Positions 43,945 through 50,519 of a stretch of 64,000 nt of DNA are shown here, piece after piece. The notes under the pieces are model-generated. The model was not told the DNA's origin. It was given only the letters and a program-made list of their open reading frames with translations, and did not search any database. The position numbers and the translations under genes are program-made. How positions within the stretch are numbered: position 1 is the stretch's first letter; the number at the start of each line of letters is the position of its first letter. Origin of the DNA: Anaerolineaceae bacterium (lineage in GTDB: Bacteria > Chloroflexota > Anaerolineae > Anaerolineales > Villigracilaceae); assembly GCA_009772985.1 (NCBI GenBank), contig WOUS01000002.1:387554-451553 (forward strand), read 5' to 3'.

Positions 43945-44673
43945 TCAGACCGGCTCCACGCCCTGGATGTCGGGGAAGAACTGGCGCACCGTCCCCTCCA
44001 CCCAGCCGTGCAGGGTGGACGGGGAAAGCGGGCATCCCAGGCACGCCCCGCCGAGGCGCACCTTCAGCAGTTTCCCGTCGAACGAAACGTATTCGACCGA
44101 TCCGCCGTGGAACGTCTCGATATAGGCGCTCAACTGCTCCACCAGCGCTTTCATTTGCATTTCTGTTTTCGGGTCGGGTTTGGTCATTTTTGCGTCTCCC
44201 GTGCTGCCGTTCTGCTGGCGGATGTTGTTCACCAGCATGGACATGACTTCCGGCTTGCGCGCCCGCGTGCGCTCGGCAATGACGGCCGCCAGCCGGTCGA
44301 GGATGATCTTGCCCACTGCCGGGTGCTTTTCGCACAGCATCCGCAGATCCGCGCCGAGGATGCGCACGGTGGAGGTCCGGCAGACGCAGACCGCCTCCGA
44401 CGTGTAGACCGAATTGCCCATCGCGGCCGACCAGCCGAACACCCCGCCCGGCAGGACGTGCGTCACGGTCATCAGCGGACCGTCGTCCGGCTTGTAACGG
44501 ATGACCACTTCCCCTTCGACGACCAGGTAGAGGAAGTCTGCCCGGCCGCCTTGCTCGAAGACGGTCGTCCCGGCCTCGCAGGCCTGCGGCGCGAAGAACG
44601 GCGCCAGCAGTCGCAAGTCTGCTGCGCCAAGCCCTTCAAAAAATGCCAGGTTGCCAAGATTTTCAGATTTCAT
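43945..44673 (-). CDS. Cyclic-nucleotide-binding domain fused to NifU-like Fe-S scaffold domain
   Basis: The 242-residue protein has a Crp-type beta-roll (about residues 10-125, FFEGLGAADLRLLAPFF, GEVVIRYK, LPGGVFGWSAAMG) but no winged-helix DNA-binding domain. After a helical linker a NifU C-terminal domain (about 165-235) carries GACLGCPLSP with the CxxC that binds a [4Fe-4S] cluster. The fusion suggests a ligand-gated iron-sulfur carrier or redox sensor. A 130-bp inverted-repeat element with a 10-bp target duplication sits directly before the start codon. Confidence 0.85.
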   Translation of the reverse strand: MKSENLGNLAFFEGLGAADLRLLAPFFAPQACEAGTTVFEQGGRADFLYLVVEGEVVIRYKPDDGPLMTVTHVLPGGVFGWSAAMGNSVYTSEAVCVCRTSTVRILGADLRMLCEKHPAVGKIILDRLAAVIAERTRARKPEVMSMLVNNIRQQNGSTGDAKMTKPDPKTEMQMKALVEQLSAYIETFHGGSVEYVSFDGKLLKVRLGGACLGCPLSPSTLHGWVEGTVRQFFPDIQGVEPV

Positions 44674-44821
44674 GCTATGCTTTGCTACCGGACAAAAGAG
44701 AAATGGGACGCGGAAAACGCGGATAAAACCGAGACAAAAATCAAAAAAAGCCTTTTTCCGCGTACATCCGCGCTCGTCCGCGTCCAGCCAGGAGATTTGT
44801 CCGGTAGAGAAATGCTATGCT
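44672..44821. mobile_element. MITE-like insertion with 10-bp target duplication
   Basis: ATGCTATGCT occurs at 44672-44681 and again at 44812-44821. The 130 bases between carry inverted TACCGGACAAA (44686-44696) and TTTGTCCGGTA (44796-44806) and GGACGCGGA/TCCGCGTCC internal pairing. The left copy overlaps the start codon of the cNMP-NifU gene. No transposase is encoded. Confidence 0.65.
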
Positions 44822-44894
44822 AGGATATTAGTCAAACCGGACGTTCCTTTCCAGTGGCATATATCCTAAAAGTATAGACATTCATCCGTGTGTT

Positions 44895-44924
44895 TTGTCA
44901 TAACTTATCCGCTTCGGGTATACT
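44895..44924 (+). promoter_or_regulatory. Sigma-70-like promoter of the ECF sigma operon
   Basis: TTGTCA (44895-44900) and TATACT (44919-44924) are 18 bases apart. An ECF-type autoregulated promoter was not recognised. Confidence 0.55.
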
Positions 44925-44959
44925 CGGAATGTGCAACTTTCCCGGCAAGGAAACATCCA

Positions 44960-45562
44960 ATGAGTGAAACCACAACCGAAATTTCCGTTGAAGCCCTGCG
45001 CCGCGGCGACCGCGCCGAATTCGCCCGAATGGTGGAGGCCTATTCCGGACCGATCCACCGGCTGGCGCTGAAGATGCTCGCCCACCCGCAGGATGCCGAG
45101 GACGTGCTCCAGAACACATTCCTGAAAGCGCTCCAGCACATCCGTGGATTCGAAGGCCGCTCCAGCCTCTCGACCTGGCTGTACCGCATCGCCGCCAACG
45201 AAGCCCTCATGCTCATCCGCAGGCAGCGGCCCGAAACCCCGCTCGCGGACCTCGGGCCGGACGCGGACGATAACGAGGATTTTGCCCCCGCCAACCTGTC
45301 CGACTGGTGCTGCCTGCCCGAGCAGGAACTGCTGACCTCCGAGAGCCGCGCCCGCCTCGACCAGGCCATCCGCCGCCTGCCGGAAAAACTGCGCATCGTC
45401 TTCCTGCTGCGCGACATCGAGGGCCTGTCCATCGCAGAGACGGGCCAGACGCTCGACCTGAGCGAGACCGCCGTCAAGACCCGCCTGCTGCGCGCCCGCC
45501 TGCGCCTGCGCGACGACCTGGGCGCCTACTACGGCGAACGGCTCGGCGAAAGGAAGAAATAA
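44960..45562 (+). CDS. ECF-type RNA polymerase sigma factor
   Basis: The 200-residue protein has sigma region 2 (AEDVLQNTFLKALQHIRGFEGRSSLSTWLYRIAANEAL) and region 4 (LRIVFLLRDIEGLSIAETGQ and ETAVKTRLLRARLRLRDDL). It lacks regions 1 and 3. ATG 44960 has AAGGA eight bases upstream. Four bases after its stop begins a zinc anti-sigma gene, then the thioredoxin-fold and OsmC genes, which suggests a thiol- or peroxide-responsive regulon. Confidence 0.93.
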   Translation: MSETTTEISVEALRRGDRAEFARMVEAYSGPIHRLALKMLAHPQDAEDVLQNTFLKALQHIRGFEGRSSLSTWLYRIAANEALMLIRRQRPETPLADLGPDADDNEDFAPANLSDWCCLPEQELLTSESRARLDQAIRRLPEKLRIVFLLRDIEGLSIAETGQTLDLSETAVKTRLLRARLRLRDDLGAYYGERLGERKK

Positions 45563-45565
45563 AAA

Positions 45566-45823
45566 ATGAGCGAACACGACCATTCCCAATGCCGCTCCCT
45601 GCTGGCCTCCCTCTCCGATTACGTGGACGGCACGCTCGGCGACGAACTGTGCGCCGACATCGAACGCCACGTCTCCGAATGCCGGGACTGCCGCGTGGTG
45701 GTGGACACCCTGCGCAAGACCATCTATCTCTATCACGAGACCGCCGCCGAAAATGCCAGCGTCCCCGAAGTGGTGCGCGAACGCCTCTACCGCGCCCTGA
45801 ATCTCGAAGATTACCTGGCCTGA
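45566..45823 (+). CDS. Zinc-binding anti-sigma factor (ZAS type)
   Basis: The 85-residue protein has the HxxxCxxC motif HVSECRDC with an upstream cysteine (SQCRSLL) and DYVDGTL, the standard zinc anti-sigma domain. It has no membrane helix, so it is soluble like RsrA, whose zinc cysteines sense disulfide stress. It should bind the sigma factor encoded four bases upstream. Confidence 0.87.
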   Translation: MSEHDHSQCRSLLASLSDYVDGTLGDELCADIERHVSECRDCRVVVDTLRKTIYLYHETAAENASVPEVVRERLYRALNLEDYLA

Positions 45824-45858
45824 CCTGCAACTTTTCCCCGCCCGCCGCATCCAAATCT

Positions 45859-45885
45859 GTAGGACAAGTCTCAGACTTGTCCTAC
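45859..45885. repeat. Perfect 13-bp palindrome
   Basis: GTAGGACAAGTCT and AGACTTGTCCTAC are separated by one base. The word GACAAGTC also builds the tract at 20873. It lies between the anti-sigma and thioredoxin-fold genes. Confidence 0.75.
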
Positions 45886-45903
45886 TGCTAACAAGGAGAA
45901 ATC

Positions 45904-46566
45904 ATGACAAAACTATTGAACGAAGCCATCGAGAAACAGGTGCGCGAAGCCCTGGCCGGGATGAAGGAGCCGGTGCAGGTGCTCTTCTTCGGCTCACAGC
46001 AGAACTGCCCGGCCTGCGGCGACACCCGCCAACTGGTCGAGGAAGTGGCCGCCCTCTCGGACAAGATCAGCCTCGCCGTCCACGACGTGGACGCGGACGC
46101 GGCCCTGGCCGCGCAGTACCGCGTGGACAAGACCCCCGGCCTGGTCATCGCCGCCAAAGACGGCGACACTGTGACCGATTACGGCGTCCGCCTGTCGGGC
46201 ATCCCGGCCGGGCACGAGTTCACCACGCTCATCCAGGACCTGCTGATCGTCTCCGGGCGCGACTCGGGCCTGGGCGCGGCGACGCGCGAGTTCCTCAAGT
46301 CGCTGGAGAAGCCGGTCCACCTGCAGGTCTTCGTCACCCCCACCTGACCGTACTGCCCGCGAGCCGTGCTGCTCGCGCACATGATGGCCATGGAGAGCCA
46401 TCTGGTGCAGGCCGAAATGGTCGAAGCCACCGAATTCCCCGAACTGGCCGACCGGCACCACGTCAGCGGTGTGCCGCAGACCACCATCAACGACGGCGCC
46501 GGTCACGTGGTCGGCGCAGTGCCGGAACCGAACCTGGTGGCGGCCATCCTCGAAGCGCTCCAATAG
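45904..46566 (+). CDS. Selenocysteine-containing protein disulfide oxidoreductase (two thioredoxin folds)
   Basis: The frame runs 220 codons with a single in-frame TGA at 46345-46347. The N-terminal thioredoxin-fold half has CPAC (Cys35, Cys38). In the second half the TGA stands at residue 148 in VFVTPT-[TGA]-PYCPRA, exactly the first position of the CPYC redox site; Cys151 is the partner. Reading continues in the same frame with normal thioredoxin-fold sequence (cis-proline region GVPQTTIND) to TAG. The length fits the glutaredoxin-like/PDO family. A hairpin of SECIS type follows the UGA at once. It therefore most likely encodes a U-x-x-C selenoprotein that reduces protein disulfides or peroxide partners. 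AAGGAG precedes the ATG. A nonsense mutation is the alternative. Confidence 0.85.
46345..46377 (+). promoter_or_regulatory. UGA-Sec codon and bacterial SECIS-like hairpin
   Basis: CGCGAGC (46358-46364) and GCTCGCG (46371-46377) form a seven-base stem with loop CGTGCT, beginning 10 bases after UGA. The apical loop begins 17 bases downstream of the codon and includes GT, as expected for bacterial SECIS elements that bind SelB. Confidence 0.75.
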
Positions 46567-46569
46567 CCC

Positions 46570-46608
46570 GCGATGTGACAGTCACGTTGAACGTGACTGT
46601 CACATCGC
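46570..46608. repeat. Perfect 19-bp inverted repeat
   Basis: GCGATGTGACAGTCACGTT and AACGTGACTGTCACATCGC are separated by one base. It lies between the selenoprotein and OsmC genes. The TGTGACTGTCACA core recurs in the signal-peptide region of the lipoprotein starting at 48751. Confidence 0.85.
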
Positions 46609-46622
46609 CCCTGGAAGAGAGA

Positions 46623-47090
46623 ATGACTATGGACACCAAAGTCGTCTGGAAAAATGGGATGAGTTTCGCCGGCTCCGCCGGGACCGGCTTCACGGTCCCG
46701 CTCGGAGCGGACCCGGCCGTGGGCGGCGCGGACGATGGCTTCCGCCCGCTCGAACTGATGGGCGTCAGCCTGGCCGGATGCACGGCCATGGACGTGATCT
46801 CCATCCTGAAGAAAAAGCAGCAGCAGGTGACAGCCTTCGAGGTGCGCGTCCACGCCGACCGGGCGGAGCAGCACCCGAAGGTGTTCACGCACATCGTCAT
46901 CACCTACCTCGTCACCGGCCGCGGCGTGGACGAAGCCGCGCTGCTGCGCGCCATCGAGTTGACGGCCACGAAATACTGCCCGGCGCAGGCCATGCTCGGC
47001 AAAGTCGCGCCGATGGAATTGAGATACGAGATTTATGAAGAGTCCGGGGGATTGGTCAAGAGCGGGATTTTTACCCTACCCACGGCATGA
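46623..47090 (+). CDS. OsmC-family peroxiredoxin-like protein
   Basis: The 155-residue protein has the OsmC pattern with the two redox cysteines in LAGCTAMDVISIL and TKYCPAQAML. OsmC/Ohr proteins reduce organic hydroperoxides. ATG 46623 is preferred to 46629 and 46575 because GGAAG is nearby and the latter lies in the inverted repeat. It is the last gene of the sigma/anti-sigma/selenoprotein cluster. Confidence 0.87.
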   Translation: MTMDTKVVWKNGMSFAGSAGTGFTVPLGADPAVGGADDGFRPLELMGVSLAGCTAMDVISILKKKQQQVTAFEVRVHADRAEQHPKVFTHIVITYLVTGRGVDEAALLRAIELTATKYCPAQAMLGKVAPMELRYEIYEESGGLVKSGIFTLPTA

Positions 47091-47117
47091 CTGTGATTTG
47101 ATCCAGTAGTTTTTTTT

Positions 47118-47235
47118 ACCGCGAAGAAGCGAAGGTCGCGAAGAATTCTTGTGGGGCCGCGAAGAAACCCTTCGCGGACAACAGTAGCCTTCGCGTTCGC
47201 CTGCCCCCGCTCTTCGGGGGTCGTGCCTTCGCGGT
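47118..47235. repeat. CGCGAAG-rich palindromic element
   Basis: ACCGCGAAG (47118-47126) and CTTCGCGGT (47227-47235) bound a region with several further CGCGAAG and TTCGCG words. It fills the space between convergent genes. Confidence 0.65.
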
Positions 47236-47269
47236 TCATTTCCGCTTGCATTTTTTTTACTCCAACCCA

Positions 47270-48751
47270 TCACTTCCCCGCCTGTAACTGGCTGTTCACG
47301 TCCGCATTCTTTGATGCAGTGAGGACGCGATTCTCGCGCGTCAGCGTGCCTTCGTAACCGGCCGCGCCGTTGTGCGCGATCCAGCCTTCCAGGTTGAACG
47401 GGATGGCGCTGTCGGCAGCAATCCACTCGCCGTTGTATTTGCGCGCAAGGTGGATGTGCGTGCCGGTGGACGTGCCGCCCTCGCAGGAGGGATGCCCGAT
47501 CCGGTCGCCGGTCTTCAGGACTGCTCCGAGGGCGGCGCGGCCGTCCGTCGCCACGTGGAGGTAAAGGATGACCCAGCCGGTGCGCTCGTCGCCGTCGCCG
47601 TTCAGGTCGAGCACCACCACGCCCGGCTGGACGCGCGCCACCACCCCGTCTGCCAGGGCGGTGGCGTATTTATCGGTGGGGTAACAGCCGCTCTCGGCGG
47701 TGGCCGGGGCGAAATCAATCCCGGCAAACGGGTCGCCGCGGCCCCAGCCGGTGTGCGGACCGCCGGTATAGGCCCACGTCTCGCCCGCCGGGAACGGCAG
47801 CGCCAGCGCGGGCTGCTGCAAACTGACCGGCATGAACGCCGGGTCGTAGTCCGCCCACGGATCGCCGAACAGGGTCCAGTAGGTTTGCGAGAAACCGGTC
47901 GGTCCCACGGCGCGGTTGTAGGCCTCGCCCGAATACAGGCGCGAGTAATAATATTGCAGGCCCACCGAGGCGGCGTTCTGCCACGGGTCGGGACGCTCCA
48001 GCCGGGTGTCGGGATAGGTGAACGAGGTCAGGCGTCCGGTGCGCCAGCCGTAGTAGCCGTTGTTGAGCGTGTTCGCCGCCCAGACCAGTTGCAGGTACAG
48101 GCCGGCGTAGTTGTAGTCCCGGTGGCCGAGCGGGTACTGGCGGTCGGGCGCCTGCGGACGCGAGAGCGCGCCGGTCTGGAATTCCAGCAGGGCCAGCAGC
48201 AGGCGCGGACTGAGGCTGTAGTTGACCGCCACGTAGTCCACGATCCCCGCGCCGGAGCGGTTCGCGCCGCCCGCATAGCCTGTGTAATCCTTCAGCCAGC
48301 CGGACTGCGACGCCACGAACGCCTCGGTGTCGAAGCCCGCCGCCGAAGGCCCGTTCACGAACAGGTTGTCCGGCACGATCCGGAACGGCGTGCCCCAGAA
48401 CTGCAAATAGTAGACCGGGATTTTCATCGGCATGCCCGGCGGCATGGTGGTGGCGTCGGCGGGGATGCCGGGGTTGGCGAGGCGGATTTCCGCGACGCTG
48501 GTGTTGAAATGCGCCGCCAGCGCGGGAAGCGTGTCGCCGGGCTGGGCGATGTAGTCCACCAGTTCGCCGGGTTGATAAGCAGGGCGCGACGGGAGCGGCG
48601 TCGGGGCCGGACCGGGAGTCGGGGTCGCGGCGACCGGGACCTCGGTCCCGCCCGCGGCGGGGGCGGGCAGGCAGGCCGACAGGAACAGCGTCAGCGCCAG
48701 AAGGAGCAGCGCGGCGCGAATGTGACAGTCACATCCAGCAGATCTATTCAT
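47270..48751 (-). CDS. LysM/M23-peptidase lipoprotein
   Basis: The 493-residue protein has a lipoprotein signal (LTLFLSAC), a Pro/Thr linker, a LysM-like segment (VDYIAQPGDTLPALAAHFNTS), a long middle part and a LytM/M23 domain with GGPHTGWG, IDFAP and GTHIHLARK. M23 enzymes cut peptidoglycan peptides or act as activators. ATG 48751 overlaps the stop of its paralogue by eight bases. A TGTGACTGTCACA palindrome is part of its signal-peptide coding sequence (CDCH). Confidence 0.85.
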   Translation of the reverse strand: MNRSAGCDCHIRAALLLLALTLFLSACLPAPAAGGTEVPVAATPTPGPAPTPLPSRPAYQPGELVDYIAQPGDTLPALAAHFNTSVAEIRLANPGIPADATTMPPGMPMKIPVYYLQFWGTPFRIVPDNLFVNGPSAAGFDTEAFVASQSGWLKDYTGYAGGANRSGAGIVDYVAVNYSLSPRLLLALLEFQTGALSRPQAPDRQYPLGHRDYNYAGLYLQLVWAANTLNNGYYGWRTGRLTSFTYPDTRLERPDPWQNAASVGLQYYYSRLYSGEAYNRAVGPTGFSQTYWTLFGDPWADYDPAFMPVSLQQPALALPFPAGETWAYTGGPHTGWGRGDPFAGIDFAPATAESGCYPTDKYATALADGVVARVQPGVVVLDLNGDGDERTGWVILYLHVATDGRAALGAVLKTGDRIGHPSCEGGTSTGTHIHLARKYNGEWIAADSAIPFNLEGWIAHNGAAGYEGTLTRENRVLTASKNADVNSQLQAGK

Positions 48752-50315
48752 CTTTCGTGCGGACAATCTGGGATTTGTAGGTGCCATTCTGGTTGGAGAT
48801 GACGATCTGGTCGCCCTTCGTCAGCGTGCCCTGGTAGGGTTCCAGGCCGGCATGGGCCACCCAGCCGCTCAGGGTGAACGGCAGGGGGCCGTCGGCCAGC
48901 ACCCATTCGCCGTTGAACTTGCGGGCGATGTGCAGGTGCGTGCCGGTGGAGTCGCCGCCCTGGCAGGAGGGATGACCAAGACGTTCGCCGGCCTGGAGCC
49001 AGGCGTCGAGCGGGGCGCGGTCCTTGTCGGCGATGTGCATGTAGAGGATGTTCCAGCCGGTCTGCTCGTAGCCGTCGCCTTCCAGGTCGAGCACCACCAC
49101 GCCGTTGCCGGAGCGCACCACCCGCCCGGAGGCGGAGGCGATCACCCAGGCGTCGGATTCGTAGCAGCCGGTAACGTCGGCGGCGGGAGCGAAGTCGAGC
49201 GCGGCCAGCGCGCCCTTCTTCGCCAGGGATTCATCCTGCGTGAAGCCCCAGGCGGAATGCGGCCCGCCGGTGAAGGCCCACACCTTGCCAATCTCGAAAG
49301 GCAGGCTGAGCGCGGGCTGGGCCACGCTGGGCGGGAAGAGCATGTACTCGCGCGCGTACGGGTCGCCGAACATGCGGGCGTAGAGCGCCGGGAAGCCGTT
49401 TTCGGGGTCAATGGCGCGCATCCACTCGTTGTAGCCGTAGCGGCGGGAGAAGAAGACCTGCAGCGCCGCGGTCCCGGCGTTCAGGTCCGGGGCGAGGCGC
49501 ATGGTCGTGCCGTCGGTCAGGGTGATCTCGGTCAGGCTGCCGGAACGCCAGCCGTAGTAGCCGGCGGAGATTTCCTGCACCGCCCACATCATCTGGCGGT
49601 AGAGGTAGCGGTACTGGAAATCGAGATAGCCGAGCGGATAGTCGGTCTGCGCCAGGTTGCCGGGCTGGCCGCTCACCCATCCGCTCTCGTATTCGATGAG
49701 CGCCAGCAGGAGGCGCGGGTTGACCGAGTTCTCGGCGGCGATGCGCTGGACGGCGTCCGCGCCGCTCGTCCAGCCGGTGGCGGACAGGTATTGCTTGTAA
49801 GTGTTCAGGTATCCGTCCTGCGCGGCGACGTAGGCGGCGGTGTTGAAATCCAGCGCGGCCGGGGAGTAGACAATCTCGCTGTCGGGCAGGAGGTGCAGGG
49901 AGGGCGTGAGCGCCTGTCCGCCCAGCCGGTCCGGGATGAGCAGCGGCGTCTCGGGGACCAGCAGTCCGGTCTGCGGGGCATCCGCCGGAGCGGTGATCTC
50001 CTCCGGCAGGACGCCGAAATGCGTTGCCACCAGCGGGAGCGTGTCGCCGGGCTGGGCGTAGTACAGCAGAGGCGGATCGGACGGCAGCGGCGAGCCGGAC
50101 GGGGTGTCGAGCGGCGCGGGCGTGTCGCTGGGATTGGGCGTCGGCGAGACGACGATCGGTGTGAACGTGGCGAACGGCAGGGGGGTGTTCGGGTTGATCG
50201 TCCAGAAGACGGACGGGGTGTCGGTGGGTGTTGGGGTGCTCCCCCACAACGAGCCGCAGGCGGTCAGGATACCGGTAAGGAACAGCAGGATGGCATTGCG
50301 GAAGGCGGGCTTCAT
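48744..50315 (-). CDS. LysM/M23-peptidase lipoprotein (paralogue)
   Basis: The 523-residue protein has lipobox LTAC, a Pro/Thr linker, LYYAQPGDTLPLVATHFGV and a C-terminal M23 domain with GGPHSAWG, LDFAP and GTHLHIARK. It aligns with the downstream protein over its whole length, including the YGWRSGSLT block, so the two arose by tandem duplication. A TATAAT box seven bases before the ATG suggests a leaderless start. Confidence 0.85.
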   Translation of the reverse strand: MKPAFRNAILLFLTGILTACGSLWGSTPTPTDTPSVFWTINPNTPLPFATFTPIVVSPTPNPSDTPAPLDTPSGSPLPSDPPLLYYAQPGDTLPLVATHFGVLPEEITAPADAPQTGLLVPETPLLIPDRLGGQALTPSLHLLPDSEIVYSPAALDFNTAAYVAAQDGYLNTYKQYLSATGWTSGADAVQRIAAENSVNPRLLLALIEYESGWVSGQPGNLAQTDYPLGYLDFQYRYLYRQMMWAVQEISAGYYGWRSGSLTEITLTDGTTMRLAPDLNAGTAALQVFFSRRYGYNEWMRAIDPENGFPALYARMFGDPYAREYMLFPPSVAQPALSLPFEIGKVWAFTGGPHSAWGFTQDESLAKKGALAALDFAPAADVTGCYESDAWVIASASGRVVRSGNGVVVLDLEGDGYEQTGWNILYMHIADKDRAPLDAWLQAGERLGHPSCQGGDSTGTHLHIARKFNGEWVLADGPLPFTLSGWVAHAGLEPYQGTLTKGDQIVISNQNGTYKSQIVRTKDE

Positions 50316-50322
50316 CGGGAGG

Positions 50323-50328
50323 ATTATA
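50323..50328 (-). promoter_or_regulatory. -10 box for a leaderless M23 transcript
   Basis: TATAAT on the minus strand ends seven bases before the ATG at 50315, with no ribosome-binding site. Confidence 0.6.
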
Positions 50329-50342
50329 CCGCGTAGGGCAAA

Positions 50343-50375
50343 AGACCTCCGAGTTCTCCAAGAACTCGGAGGTCT
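50343..50375. repeat. Perfect 13-bp inverted repeat
   Basis: AGACCTCCGAGTT and AACTCGGAGGTCT flank a seven-base loop. It resembles the 28054 palindrome in starting AGACC and ending GGTCT. The rest of the 186-base spacer up to mfd shows no gene. Confidence 0.75.
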
Positions 50376-50488
50376 CGACTTCGGGCGACGTAATTCCAGC
50401 CTGTTGTGCTAGGATCACTGCCAAAGAACAACACAACGGGTGTCGTTCCAGCATCTCTCAGATCTCTTGCAAGCCCTTCGAAAATATC

Positions 50489-50519
50489 AAACCGGCTGGC
50501 GTCATCTGCCAGCCGGTTT
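50489..50519 (-). terminator. Hairpin at the mfd stop codon
   Basis: AAACCGGCTGGC and GCCAGCCGGTTT form a 12-bp stem; the mfd TGA lies in its loop. The minus-strand tail is TTTGATATTTT, a weak T tract. Confidence 0.55.

Noticed and set aside
45904..46347. Reading the thioredoxin-fold gene as two genes or a pseudogene split at the TGA
   Set aside because: The TGA falls exactly on a redox cysteine position, the frame stays open on both sides, and a hairpin of SECIS type follows. A simple nonsense mutation is less likely but cannot be excluded without the selenocysteine genes.
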